A stretch of 64,000 nt of DNA, taken from positions 106,604 through 170,603 of the forward strand of contig JASANE010028421.1 in assembly GCA_030248225.1 (NCBI GenBank), written 5' to 3'. Below are positions 12,428 through 23,528 of the stretch, piece after piece. How positions within the stretch are numbered: the first letter of the stretch is position 1; the number at the start of each line of letters is the position of its first letter. Below the pieces are notes generated by a model. It was given only the letters and a program-made list of their open reading frames with translations, did not search any database and was not told where the DNA came from. Position numbers and translations under genes: made by a program. Source of the DNA: Trileptium ribeirensis. Lineage: Eukaryota > Nematoda > Enoplea > Enoplida > Thoracostomopsidae.

Positions 12428-12755
12428 TGGTTGGTAAAAGGCTATAAAGTTCACTTGTAACTTGAGAACAAATTGGTTGAATAAACATGAAATGTTTTTC
12501 TCTGTGTCCAAATTTTGTACTAATCATAAGAAAACCAAATTCAAAATTAAGTCACTATAAATAAGCCGAAAACGCCCGTATCATGAAACACGGGCTAATA
12601 TGTGAGTGCAGGGAGGTGTCATACTCTTCCCTAATGCACTCTTGTTTATAATAATTACAAAACATCCAAAGGACAGTCGTTTCCACTAAAACATCTAGAA
12701 CTCGCCCAAACTATTCTGACCCTATTGTCGGTGAATTTAGAGTTTTTTCTTTTAG

Positions 12756-12811
12756 TATATGACCGATGGTATATTGCTGCGCGAAGCTATGCAGGATCCA
12801 TTGCTGATAAA
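12756..12811 (+). CDS. DHX33: DHX33-like helicase, exon b (motif Ib, TDGILLRE)
   Basis: This is a 56-nt exon, preceded by the acceptor TTTTTTCTTTTAG and followed by the donor GTTAGT. It encodes YMTDGILLREAMQDPLLI plus the first two bases of a lysine codon. TDGxLLRE is the DEAH-helicase motif Ib, which contacts the RNA backbone. The split codon (AA|G) is completed by the first base of exon c, giving [14 protein letters not shown], which is the family order. It is isolated by 12.6 kb upstream and 1.4 kb downstream, so an automatic annotation could easily miss it. Confidence 0.92.
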
Positions 12812-14237
12812 GTTAGTAATGTCAGAACGTAATGTATTAATTTGAAGATGATGTTTTATCTGAGAAAGTTTAGTGGCTAATTATTATTCAGTGCTTTACG
12901 AAACTTCGTTATGCTTTTGTCAGTCTTATTTACTATTAGATCTGCGTAATGGCCAGAGACACCTTCAAATAGGTTAGTTTAGTATTTTACAACGGAAGTT
13001 GCTCGAGTATATAAATTTGTTGTTTTTTATTGTTCAGTGTAACTTCTACATACGTTTCAAAAATAGACCTAAAACACGTCACACTGGGCAAATACTACAT
13101 AATTTCGTGCAGGACTTTATGCACCGCTCGATGTACGTTCGTAAGCGAGGAAAGCCTTACGAGCTAACTTGACTTACTGTGTTAATAAAGGCCTAGTAGA
13201 GTGTACACTTTTTACCCGTTTCTTAGTGATTTTTGTTATTGGAAATGAAAACTCATATTTCGAGGGTTTGCTATTGCACTTTTTATGACGTGTTTCCGAA
13301 GAAGCCTAAGAAGCTTGGCGTTGTCTATAGTTCATATACGAAAGGTTTTTTCGCAAATTATTGGTCTCACAGCTTTATGATATATATGTTTCTAAAATTA
13401 AGGTAGTATCTAATATTATAAACATAGAGTAAAAAGAAAGATGCACATAAATACGAAATGCGTGGTCAAAATTGAGCTTGCCTATAGCCCAAAGCAGGTA
13501 CCATAAAAGCTACCGCCGATGTTAACGAGTTTGAAAATACTTTTTTTCGCAAATTACAAAGGAATATCAACCAGTATTTTATTAAAAATGACTGAAAGTA
13601 GGTCCGTTGTGTCTAATTAGGTAAGGATCTGGTGTAGCTTCCGGAGAGGAATGTGATCAATAATAAAAATCGTTTTGGTTACTGCATTGAAACTGAATTT
13701 TGTACTAGCGCTTCTTTCTAACGCATTTCATAAGTTGCTGTAGTCCATAAAATGTTTTCGTAGTCCAATTTTTGGGATGTTATTGCTTGGATATGGGACA
13801 TCGAATAACAGCAGTAATAATAATAATATGAAATACGCTGGCCTTTCATGGCAGACTAACCTTTCGCAATATTTAGATTCAGTTTGTATCAGGAGCCGCG
13901 TCCTGGAAAATCATTGAATTCTGCAAACATCTGGGAAATCCCGGAATTTAAGATAGTCGTCGTACAAAATAGTAATGGTGGAAAATTGCGAAGAAAAACC
14001 TAGAATTTTCTTGCGAGTCATGTTCATGCAGACGCATTTTTAGTGGCTAAATTATTTGGAAGGAGTGATCATAGGATTATTTTGCAGCATAGATTCGTAA
14101 ATTGATTTGCTTAAAATGTTTAACAATCATGAAAATTATTTAAAAAGTCCTTGTAAATCATGGAAAATTCTTGAATTGCATTTTACGAAATTCGAGGCCA
14201 CCCTGTTTGTATGTTTAACTTTATACTTTGCTTCTAG
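12812..14237. other. Intron 2, nothing recognised
   Basis: A 1.4-kb A/T-rich intron from donor GTTAGT to acceptor TTCTAG. No coding, RNA or mobile-element signature seen. Confidence 0.55.
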
Positions 14238-14349
14238 GTACGGTGCCATAATCCTTGACGAAGCACATGAACGAAGTCTACGAACTGACGTATTGTTTGG
14301 TGTTGTTAAAGCTGCTCTTAAGAAAAGAAGTACAATCTCACCTCTTCGG
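14238..14349 (+). CDS. DHX33: DHX33-like helicase, exon c (motif II, DEAH box)
   Basis: The acceptor is TTGCTTCTAG and the donor is GTAGTTAG. The exon encodes 37 complete codons after the shared lysine codon: [20 protein letters not shown], followed by a basic linker ending in SPLR. DEAH is the Walker B motif that binds Mg-ATP and gives the family its name. ER(S/T)..[11 protein letters not shown] is characteristic of DHX33 and its close relatives. The reading frame is open further upstream, but those residues lie on the intron side of a good acceptor and match nothing. The exon ends on a full codon. Confidence 0.97.
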
Positions 14350-14960
14350 GTAGTTAGTTATATCTACGGGTTCCGGGTGAATTCTTTCTTTAATTTCTGT
14401 TCGAGTTACTTTGTTTGGAAATCATTTGTTTAAAATATGTAGTAATAATTGTTTATATTTAATGCTTTTGATTTCACCTATAACGTTAACTCAAGAAACA
14501 TTTAATGAGCACATAATGTTATATTGATAAAAGTTAATAAATACTTGAAAAATATCCAGCTGTGACCAATCTTCATTTAAGTTGAACAGTGACTGGTAAA
14601 TAATTTGCTTGCGGATTTAAATAATTTTGTAAATAAAATGTCTGTATGCATCTCCGAAGAAGGGCTACATAATGAAAAATACAGGTCCGGGACCTCACTC
14701 TGTCGTCTTAGTATGTCGGACGGTGCATGAGATTGGTCAATGGCCCAGGTGCAATTTTACATCGCTGTTTATGCGCACAGGAACACATTTCAGGCCTGAA
14801 ATTTTTTGGAAAAAATATATCAGTTCTCACAAAAACTCCATATAAATATTATGTACTGTCTGTGCAGAACGAAAAGCTAGAGTATGTCGCAAGTTAGAAT
14901 GAAATGGAGTGAGCGTACTTTTATGTGAATTTGTGTTATTATTTGACTTGTTAATTTTAG
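14350..14960. other. Intron 3, nothing recognised
   Basis: A 611-bp intron from donor GTAGTTAG to acceptor TTTTAG, with no repeat or gene signal seen. Confidence 0.6.
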
Positions 14961-15145
14961 GTAATTATCATGTCCGCAACAATGAATGTTGATGAAATTT
15001 CGAAGTATTTCGATGGTGCTGCCGTGCTGTACATTGAAGGCAGACAATATCCTGTCGAGCTATTTTATGTTCCACAACCATTAACTGATTATATTTATAG
15101 TTCTGTCGTAGCAGTGTTTCAGATTCACAAACTTAGGCCTGCAGA
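14961..15145 (+). CDS. DHX33: DHX33-like helicase, exon d (motif III, SAT)
   Basis: The acceptor is TTAATTTTAG and the donor is GTAAGA. The exon encodes 61 codons plus two bases. It opens with VIIMSATMNVDEISKYFDGA, in which SAT is motif III, coupling ATP hydrolysis to unwinding. It continues with EGRQYPVELFY, QPLTDYI and VAVFQIHKLRPAE. The EGRQ.P...FY and DY......VFQIH blocks are the ones that led me to DHX33 rather than DHX8, DHX16 or DHX38. The split glutamate codon (GA|G) is completed by exon e. Confidence 0.97.
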
Positions 15146-15870
15146 GTAAGATATTGTCTATTGTTTGCGTTTTGCACCTTCGGCGAAATAGATTTCGTCG
15201 TTGCATGATTTCATTATGTGCAATGTGTGACTCTGTTGTAATATTCGAGGACGATATCTAACGTTATACTGGAAATGACAGTACCGTAGTCATTTTGTTT
15301 TAAGATTTCGTAAGTTTTTTTGCATTTTTAGACCATATACCATTATAGTAAATGTACTTACTGCGTTGAACGGCAGCGGGTAAGTTGACGGATTTTTCCC
15401 ACCTTGATGGAGTAAAGTTAAAAGCACAGATTCCGTCATGTTTTTTGACTTGACTTTTCGGTCATGTGCGAAGCGGTTCATACTTTAATATCAAGATAGT
15501 GTATTTTGCGTAATTGAGTTTATTTTTTCTTGACTTTTTCGACAACATACTGTATTACACGATGGATTACAAAAGTTATATTGGTTCCTCGTGCTGCATC
15601 TTAGGCATTACATCATATTTGTAGGCTTTGTATAGTCGATTCTAGTTTTCCATGGCTGTTTATTTATCCCATAGTTCTCCCCATCAATTTTTTATCCAAT
15701 AGCGTTATGATAGCAAAATTATATATCGAACATTATCACCTCCTAAGTATAACAAAACAACGCGGATTGGATGCATTAAGTAAAACGATTGAGATATTTA
15801 AGTAGGAACTCATCAGATTTTCGTCGTTGAAGAATTATATAATGTATAATTATTATTGTTTTATTTTTAG
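15146..15870. other. Intron 4, nothing recognised
   Basis: A 725-bp intron from donor GTAAGA to acceptor TTTTTAG. The minus-strand frame 15290-15481 has no recognisable features. Confidence 0.6.
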
Positions 15871-16042
15871 GGAGGGTATTCTTGTATTCCTCACGGGTTC
15901 TGAAGAAATCGAAGGCGTTGTGCGGCAATGTCATGAGGTGGCCAAATTATTGCCACCGCATTTGCCTAAGATATGTTTTATCTCCCTATATGCGTCAATC
16001 CCGTATCATAATAAAGCGAAAATATTTAAACCATTAATGTCG
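15871..16042 (+). CDS. DHX33: DHX33-like helicase, exon e (second RecA domain, FLTG..EIE)
   Basis: The acceptor is TTTTATTTTTAG and the donor is GTATGT. After completing the split glutamate codon it encodes 57 residues. They include EGILVFLTGSEEIEG (start of RecA domain 2, usually written ILVFLTGQEEIE; here S replaces Q), a KLLPPHLPK stretch, and the motif IV region SLYASIPYHNKAKIF. In related helicases this segment forms the first strand and helix of RecA2 and contacts the nucleic acid. It ends on a full serine codon, so exon f is read in phase 0. The intron that follows is 7.4 kb and contains the Penelope-like fragments. Confidence 0.96.
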
Positions 16043-16088
16043 GTATGTTGGGTACTTTGTTACTTTTAAACGAATTCATCTAACAGAA

Positions 16089-16860
16089 TTAGGTGAAGCG
16101 TATAATTTCACGAATGTCGAAGTTCAACAAGTAGCGGAATAATGTTAACTGTGTAGCAAGTGTCCAACACGTAGAAGGTGGTTCAATCCAACGCACCAAT
16201 GAACATTGATCGTTGTAGTGCATACAAAAAACTTGGGGTATGAACATAATACGAAGCCAGTCATCAGATTGCATCTTGCGGCTAAAAATTGATACTTTTT
16301 CGTCGCCAAGTGAGCGTTGACAGCGAAACGATTTGTGGTCGAGCGAAACCCCAGGAAGATGGTGGTCGGTTAAATAGCTGCTCGAAATGTTTGCACCACA
16401 TGTTGTGCGTTGTCTCATATCGAGGAAGACGTTACCACTTGTTTCACGGATCGTTTTACAACCGGTAGCAGTTCTCGTAATCTTGCACATGATTTTGAAC
16501 AAGGTGTTCTTATCATAGGTGGTTTGGGTGATTAATGTCTTCTGCCTGCTGTAGCTACCAATTCAGCATCTTTGTCTGTCTTGATGTCTTGAGCGATCTC
16601 TTCTTCAAGATCTAACGCATCGTAGTCTGGTTTAGAGGCAATTACACGACACTGAAATATTTTTGTTAACATTGCATTAGAAATCCATGATACTTTCTTG
16701 GCTTGGCGCCGCAGCGGAGCTGTCGCATGTTGCTGTGTGAGCCAGTCGAGAATAATTTCTCAGGTAAACTGAATGTCCTCGTCATCATCAACAGAGCGCT
16801 CCTGGAAACTGTGGCGTAGTGAGACCTGAAAAACTTTGCACACGTTAGTGTCATTGTAGT
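16089..16860 (-). pseudogene. Unrecognised minus-strand coding remnant
   Basis: Two minus-strand open stretches follow one another. The first, about 16540-16830, carries one stop and reads FQERSVDDDEDIQF, then LDWLTQQ and a KPDYDALDLEEEIAQDIKTD region. The second, 16089-16502, is 137 codons and reads SYLTDHHLPGVSLD, QSDDWLRIMF and LVRWIEPPSTCW. Amino-acid use looks protein-like and the two parts are close together, so this may be a decayed gene or transposon ORF. I do not recognise the family. It could also be chance. Confidence 0.3.
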
Positions 16861-17110
16861 CCTAGTATCTATGGTGGCTCAGCGCTGATTTTACGACCGA
16901 AATTCGTAATTTGAAGCACAAATGCAATAGTAATAGTGCTTGATCAGAATCCAGTAGATTACCCCAGCATGAGCAGTAGCATTAGTCCCGGTTCCCGGTC
17001 TCTATGTTTGCTCAGCGCTGATCTTCCGACCGAAATGGGTAGATAATTTGATGTGCAAATGCAACAGTAATAGCGCGTGATAACAATTCAGTAGATTACC
17101 ACAGCATGAG
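16856..17110 (+). repeat. Tandem duplication, about 130 bp
   Basis: Two adjacent diverged copies share CTCAGCGCTGAT.TT.CGACCGAAAT, a CACAAATGCAATAGTAATAG-type block, CAGTAGATTACC and CAGCATGAGC. No coding sense is seen. Confidence 0.7.
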
Positions 17111-18690
17111 CCTCAGAATTTTATGGAAAATTTCTGTCTATGGTCAATTAGCATGTGATCTAGGTGCAGCCATTTAGCACCACGCATTTTTCGCATTGCA
17201 AGGTGTGTATACTGACGATGTTTAATAAAGCGAGGCGTATGTGGCAGCTTAGAGCAGTCGACAGTCGTCGATTCTGCGACCACAAGTGAACCGGCCTAGG
17301 CTCTTCACCATCTATCCTGGATCCAATTAAGTGTTGAAAATGATAGCTAAAATAAGCTAAATAAGCCCGATTTACAGCACTGAAACAAGCGGCGTATTAT
17401 GTCTTTGTTAAACCCATTTTTATCTTCCACCGGTGCGTCATCATATGCGGGGTATAGACACTCACTAAAGTCAAATTACCGGCGAATAGTGGAGCCGTAT
17501 CAGAAACTCAGTGACTTAGAGGCGTCCATTCATGGATGCAGTCGAGTTTGCTCCTGTAGGCAGCGATACTGACACCGCTTGGTTTTTGTTTGTTGGAAAT
17601 TTTTTAATTTGTTTTTTGTTGGTTTTTGTCGCATTTTTGTTGGTTTTGTTCCTCAGCAGAGACATAAAAGATGTAACTGGTAGTGAGGTTCGAAGGTGGC
17701 TCCATGACGACAGTTTTACTCTCGTTTAGTCAAATCTCAGACAGGTTGGCAATATCGACATGCTTATTCAGAAATGTCTTGTCAAGCAGCTCTTTGTTGC
17801 TCTGTGGAAGTAAGGATTTAACATGCCACGATAATAGTTTTTGATTTCATGTTAAGGAGTTTTGGCGCTGTTCGCTTATTTAACACGGTACCCGCAACGT
17901 TAAGAGGTACACGAGCGTCCTGTACCCAGGACGTGGCAGCAGTACTATGGCTAAGAGCCAGAAGTTACCGGGATGATAATACCTGTTGGGTTTCCAGGCT
18001 GAAAAGGGGTTTCTCCATCCATGGGCGCGTAGTCGTTATTCAACCGATGGATGCCAGACAGATGTTTCCGTCAACCATCCAGGACAGAGATAGCTGAATC
18101 CCAGACAGACCTCGCAGACTCGGATAGCTTTATCGCGGTTCATCACCCACTAGCTCGTCTACTGGTTATAGCACCAGTAGGAGGCTTTCGCTAACTGCTT
18201 GATATCGATGCGATATCTGGCATTTTGTAGGAAATAGCCGTGAGCGACTCTAGACCTGACAGAACCTTCCAATGATGCCAATTACGCATGTTTTAGCCGG
18301 TGTTCGCATACTTACCCAGGGTGAATGGTTGTTGAAAGGAAAAACCCTGTCCTTAAACTTCAGTAATGAGACAATTACAATACATGATATGATATGACCG
18401 TAGCTCAACGGCATTCCGCAACGAACAATGGGCCGTTTGGGCGCTGTGATACATGTTCGGTTTTTATAAAGTTATGCTTATCTCTCTGCCCTCTCCGCTG
18501 CTTGACGGGCAAAGGTTAACACAAAGGCTAGGACCACTGCTTATAACTGGTGGTTTTAAAGGTTTTGGGTACCATTTATGTAAAACTAGCCCTCTTTTTA
18601 TTCATGAATAGTGAAAAAATACAAATGGCTTCTAGGGCCCTGCAGGCTTCAAATAGTCAGGGGCGCTTACAATCTCAGGAACCACCTGTT
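17111..18690. other. Intron 5 sequence, no confident feature
   Basis: Moderate-GC stretch with short ORFs (17532-17729, very hydrophobic; 17849-18097). None shows family motifs. The higher GC and broken frames suggest decayed mobile DNA, but I cannot identify it. Confidence 0.4.
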
Positions 18691-18697
18691 CTATTAT

Positions 18698-18909
18698 CTG
18701 GCTAGCCCAAACCTCGAAAATTGTGGCCCAGCTGTTGAGGGTGCCGGATTTTGCCGGGGGGCCAATTTTTTGCGAGATTTTGTTGCGTTTAGACGTTTAT
18801 TTTCTCAGCAGGGGGCTTTGAATGGGGGTACCCGAATTTTTGCCAGGGGTACCTCCGTTTTGCCGGGGCACAGCCGAAAATGCCGGCCCCCCCACTTTGG
18901 ACTAGCCAG
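18698..18909. mobile_element. Small TIR element (212 bp)
   Basis: The ends CTGGCTAGCCCAAA and TTTGGACTAGCCAG form a 14-bp inverted repeat with one mismatch. Both sides are flanked by ATTAT. The interior is rich in GGGG and CCGG words (TGCCGGGGGGCC, GCCAGGGG) similar in style to the hAT MITEs elsewhere in the window. It does not code. Confidence 0.55.
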
Positions 18910-19194
18910 ATTATACCGGAAGGCCATAATGGGGGAGTTAGTTTTCGCCTTCTAATTCAGACCTTAATTACCACTTTGGACACGAGCAGACTACGAATAC
19001 CAACTGAGTTATACCTAATAAGGCCTTTAACACCCATTGTAGTCAGTTTGCGTCACATGCCAACATTGACAGCCTGGTCCAAAATTTTCAGCAGCTTTCT
19101 CAAAAAATTGTTTTCAAATTCTTGATTACAACACCAATGGATTTACTACCTCCGGACATTGTGTTATGAATTGTAAAACTAAAAATATTATTTA

Positions 19195-19872
19195 ATTTCG
19201 TGCGCCAAATGTAATATATAAAGTATATAGGTGAAACTAGTACATCGCTCAAAGAACGCTTCAGAGAGCACAAAAATACCGTCTTGAATAATAACAAAAA
19301 ACGTAGTACAACCCTTGCTGACCATTTCAACAATGGTATATGCGCTCACCTTCGGACACGAGAGCCCAAATCATAGAAAAAATTGATGACAGCATTGAGT
19401 TCCAAATTGATAGTGACAAATACAGACGCTCACGTGAGTCCTTCTGGATAGATAGACTTTGTAGTAAATTGCCTTATGGTCTGAACGATAAGTTCGTAGA
19501 AATGAAAGAAAATAAATGTTTGTTTTTAACCTTTGAAATAATTCTTGTTTTCTCCAATTTAACATGAAAAAAGAAACGTGGACCTAGACGAAATAGAAGA
19601 CTATTTGTACAGTAAACCATGTAGGAGACATTGCTAAGGACTTGAACTCTACTGATAATAAAGATTGTATTTCCTTTAAACGTAAAATAGTCAGTACTGT
19701 ATTAAGCAGCTGTAATAAGAATGTAATCATCTTACTTAACACTCTTTCAGATCCCAATTACCGATTACCTGAATCTGATATGAATATTTTGTCACGTTTA
19801 GTAGATTATCGATATGAATTAACTTCAGTAATTCTGGATGTTATAAAAAGGATATACAATACTTGGTCGTAA
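19195..19872 (+). pseudogene. Penelope-like element, GIY-YIG endonuclease end
   Basis: A CAKCN block is followed, across a frameshift, by KYIGETSTSLKERFREHKNT, the GIY-YIG nuclease signature of Penelope-like retroelements. The LADHFNNG block and, in the next frame (19340-19567), RRSRESFWIDRLCSKLPYGL complete the domain. An additional open stretch at 19642-19872 continues in the same direction. At least two frameshifts and stops make it dead. In this family the nuclease follows the reverse transcriptase, so this is the 3' part of a copy. Confidence 0.82.
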
Positions 19873-19969
19873 ATTTTAAACATTGAATTTTTGACGACAT
19901 AAGACTTAATTAATAGAAAATAATTAAGCAACCTGAAATCGTTGATTGTCGCCGTATTAATTTTGACAT

Positions 19970-20185
19970 TGATAAGAATCTGAAAAAGCATATCAAACCT
20001 GTTGTTTCCTTCAGATATAACAAACCAGTTTGTTCTCTTATTTTTAACTACAGATATACCATCTGCAATGTGGACAGCATAGCTAGGAATATTAGCTGTA
20101 CCTGCGCATCAAATTCATTAACGAACTACCATCATGGACACGATATCTGTGGTAACAGATTCTTTTTACAGTTATAACATGTCCA
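19970..20185 (+). pseudogene. Penelope-like reverse transcriptase, N-terminal fragment
   Basis: In one frame the block KPVVSFRYNKPVCSLIFNYR is followed by a Cys-rich SCTC segment and HHGHDICG. This resembles the start of Penelope-like reverse transcriptases, which have a conserved FRY.KP....FNY stretch, a CxC pair and a GH..TGD motif. It lies just downstream of the nuclease remnant, so it probably begins another copy. Short and degraded. Confidence 0.6.
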
Positions 20186-20879
20186 TCTTAGCAATCGTTA
20201 ACGATTAACTTTAATCTGAGACTATTTGTAGTCGTTTATTGTTAACCTGTATCAGGTGGATTGATAAAATAGGCGTATAGAAGATGTCAAATTGCTAGGC
20301 ACTCAAATTACTATTTTTTCCAATTTAGAAGCGGGCAAAATGATAGCCTCCAGATATCATCCCATAATGTCATGGCGGGAACAGATTCCGAATACATATG
20401 TTGAAAAAAATTTTTATATGAAAATAATGTATTCGGTGGGAGCATGAATAGATCGAATCTTTCAAAATTATAACTTTTTTAAGATGCAGTTATGTAATCT
20501 GTTGCCAATAATCATTAATGTATTACACATTCATCAAAATGATATCGTTCAGGTACTAAATCGTTGATTGTTAACCGGCATAATCTTTGGTTGTCCTGGC
20601 TGATATCTTGACTTTACAATTTAAATTAATTTATCATCCCAGTGCACATTACATCCGCGGCTTTAGTCAACTTTAGTCATTAAGATCTTTCCTGTGGTTT
20701 AAACACTTCCAACAATACCCCCACAAACGTCTACAACGGTTTTTGAAGATATCACAATCTACCTTAATATGTTTGTAAAATGTATCACGTTTTGGCTACA
20801 CTGTTTCATTATATTTCAACAGGGACTACTGTCATCTACTTGTATGAGAAATAATCGTGTCTTATTAAAATTTTATGAC

Positions 20880-21240
20880 CAGGACCTTATATTTGTTTCG
20901 TGTTATAATAGTAAGTATTATGTTAAGAAGTCACATATTCAACAACCTTATAAATTATTCAATGTCTTACACATACATGTTAGATTGTTATGAGTATGGA
21001 ATACATGTTGGCGTGACCGGTCATATGTTAACGACAACAATATACGGACATTTTTTGGTCATTAGAAATAAATATGGTGTTAAGTGTAAAAATAAATCTG
21101 AACATTTCAATAACGGTATATGATGCACCTTAAAAGTTAAAATTTTGGAAAAAATACAAGACGGCCATAAAAATACCGATCGTAAGCGTAGACTTGAACG
21201 TGAAGATTTGTGGATAAAACAACTCAAAGTGAAATTTTCT
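20880..21240 (+). pseudogene. Penelope-like GIY-YIG remnant, second
   Basis: Two open blocks carry a faint GIY-type region (YEYGIHVGVTGHML) and EHFNNGI. After a stop comes VKILEKIQDGHKNTDRKRRL and then EDLWIKQLKV. The H-F-N, ILEKI and R..RE..WI.QL blocks match the end of the Penelope nuclease domain. The copy is more decayed than the one at 19195. Confidence 0.6.
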
Positions 21241-21289
21241 CTACGGATTAAATGACAAACTATTGAATGGAAACCATAATCTATCTATC

Positions 21290-22200
21290 CATATAATAAT
21301 AATCAGAACGTAGTGGCGATTGCTTCTCGCAGGGGTGAAAGCTTTTAAATTCCGTTTGTTTGTGTGTGTGATCGGCCATAATTCGGAAAGGCTTAACCGA
21401 TTTGATGATCTTGGGCTCATTCGAACCGTCATAGTCAATTTACCGTGTACATCTCCGAGCGTTTTTTGATTTTGGGTCTGGTTCCGGGGTCAAAATGTGG
21501 GGGTTTTGCCCGTTTCACCCCATTTTAGTACCCTTCACGAAAGCAAGGTTATTTTATCTTAGCTTTCGAACTTTTGGCAGGCTGAAAAGTTTCACTTGGG
21601 GTTTTCGGGCGTGGGAAACTCAGTACCGGTGTTGGTATTGCTGTGTGACATATGGTTCTATAGGTACGGGGAATGGCACTCTCGTGCCATGGGGTTCGAG
21701 GTCAAAATGATTTTTCACCCCATTTTAATACTTTTCTCGGAAGCAAGGTTGTTGATATCTTAACTTTCGAATTTTTTTCTCTGGTTGGTTTTATTTCAGA
21801 GTAAAATGAGAGATCCCGATGGCATTTTTTGTTTTTCGATTAAGGCTCCGGTTCTGAAGTTATGGGGATTGAGGTATGCCATCCTCGTAGTTCCTCGACC
21901 CAAAAATCCGAAAATTTGTTCTGACGTCCTCGGCGGCTGAAAAGTTGCACTTGGGGATTTCGAGCATGGGGAACTCATTGCCAGTGTTTGTTTTGCTCTG
22001 CGAATCATAATTCAATGGGTACGAGGCATGATGCCCCCATGTTTCCTCGACCCAAAATTCCTAATATTATTGTGACGTCCTGAGAGGCTGACAGCTTGTA
22101 CTTGGAGGGCTGCTAGCTTGCATTTGGGGTATGGGAAACTTATCGACGATGTTAGTTTTGTTCTAACTTCTGCGGTATTGTGTAATATCCCCATACATGA
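21290..22200 (+). repeat. Diverged internal repeats of about 90 bp
   Basis: A block with GCTGAAAAGTT.CACTTGGGG, TGGGAAACTCA and GT.TTGGT.TTGCT occurs at about 21579, 21931 and 22083. A second word, GCAAGGTT.TT..TATCTTA, occurs twice (about 21545 and 21742). Frames are broken throughout. This appears to be a tandemly grown dispersed repeat of unknown type. Confidence 0.55.
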
Positions 22201-22559
22201 TATTGACTTGCATGCATAGCGGTGTACCTATGATTCACTACGTTCTGCAATCTCGATAGAGTAACTAGTTTTACTGGCTTGGTAGTAAACAGGAAAAGGC
22301 TCGGGGTAAAGGTAACCATAATAAAACTGTTACAAAACCCGATGGATTTTTTAATAATTTAAATGTTTATCACAGTGATGATTTACGGGATATGAGGAAA
22401 GTAGTTTACAAATTATGTATTTAATCCTAAACAAAATGCATGTTATTTATTCGAAATTCTTAATATGGTCGTTTATATTTGAGTAATTTAGCTAATTTTC
22501 ATACTGATGACATATAACATGATATATTAGAATTCAAGCACATCAAATTTAAGAAAACT

Positions 22560-23240
22560 GCGCATGCTAGACCCAAAAGTTATATGCAGGTAACATGATA
22601 ATCCGGGTTTTAACTGATTACGTTTAGGTAATACTTTACGTCATGGTGATATTATCCACAAAGTATAAATTCCGAAAAAATTCATAATTGCTGGATTATT
22701 AATAGCAACGCCAGAATACTTGATGCAGTCAATGATTTGAATCGGAAAAGTGTTAAATACATATGATTTTACCACAATGTTTACTAAGTTGGATCATAAT
22801 TATGTGATTGTTAGCTTATATAGTATGATTAGAGATGTTTTTTAAAAATCAAGTAAGAAATTTTAATAGCAATTGGCAAATGTGGTGCATATTGGTGTAA
22901 CGCTTCTAGCAAAAATGGTTATAAATGCCGAAGATCTTATTGAATGTCTCAAGCGATTAATTGATAATACATATTTTACCTTTGCAAACTTAGTTTCTAA
23001 ACAAACGGTTGGCATACCAACGACAACTGATACAGCACCAAACATTGCAACTTTATATTTAGACATATATGAACATGAATTGAATTATATTGGTCATTAA
23101 GTTTTACACGTTTTGTGGGTTTATTAATGGTTGAAATAACTTTTGATTATATGTTGAGGGAATGATTAACTGCATACCAAGCCAAACTTGTCACGCTCCC
23201 ATGTCATTGCCTGAGCGTTGCTGACTTGCTTGCAAAGTAC
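22560..23240 (+). pseudogene. Penelope-like reverse transcriptase core, decayed
   Basis: Blocks in shifting frames match the catalytic core: KFIIAG, NARILDAVNDLNRKSVKYI, YDFTTMFTKLDHNYVIVSLY (motif A), and at 22873-23100 LVSKQTVGIPTTTDTAPNIA followed by TLYLDIYEHEL (motif B region). After 23100 a FTRFV..LLMV stretch marks where the catalytic DD pair of motif C should be; the DD is lost. A LVTLPCHCLSVADLL block follows. It sits immediately before helicase exon f. Confidence 0.75.
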
Positions 23241-23430
23241 CGATAGATGACAAATTTATCACATAAAATTTGATGCTGAACAAGCAGTAATTATTATCGA
23301 CAGCTTTAAGGAGAAAGCGAAATATTTTTATTATGGGTATATCCGGACTTATTGGATAATTTCTAAATTAATGACTAATCTGTACATTTCTAGACTCAAT
23401 CACATGTTTATTACTAATTTATTGTTGCAG

Positions 23431-23528
23431 AATCAGCGTAAAGTCGTTGTGGCTACAAATATTGCTGAAACGTCATTAACTATCCCAGATGTTCGTCATG
23501 TAATCGATTGTGGCAAAGTTAAAGCTCG
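23431..23528 (+). CDS. DHX33: DHX33-like helicase, exon f (motif V, TNIAETS)
   Basis: The acceptor is TTATTGTTGCAG and the donor is GTTAGT. The exon encodes 32 codons plus two bases: [20 protein letters not shown], then [12 protein letters not shown] and the first two bases of an arginine codon. [11 protein letters not shown] is motif V of DEAH helicases, which links the ATP and RNA sites. [10 protein letters not shown] corresponds to VVDTGMVKAK in vertebrate DHX33. The split arginine codon (CG|A) is completed 1.8 kb downstream. It begins about 190 bp after the end of a decayed Penelope-like reverse transcriptase. Confidence 0.96.

Larger units (their letters stand above)
10906..12755. other. 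Remainder of intron 1, mostly unrecognised
   Basis: A/T-rich intron sequence with stops in all frames. Apart from two possible tRNA-like SINE heads (listed separately) I see no genes or clear repeats. The short ORFs at 11569-11760 and 11844-12032 show no family features. Confidence 0.5.
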
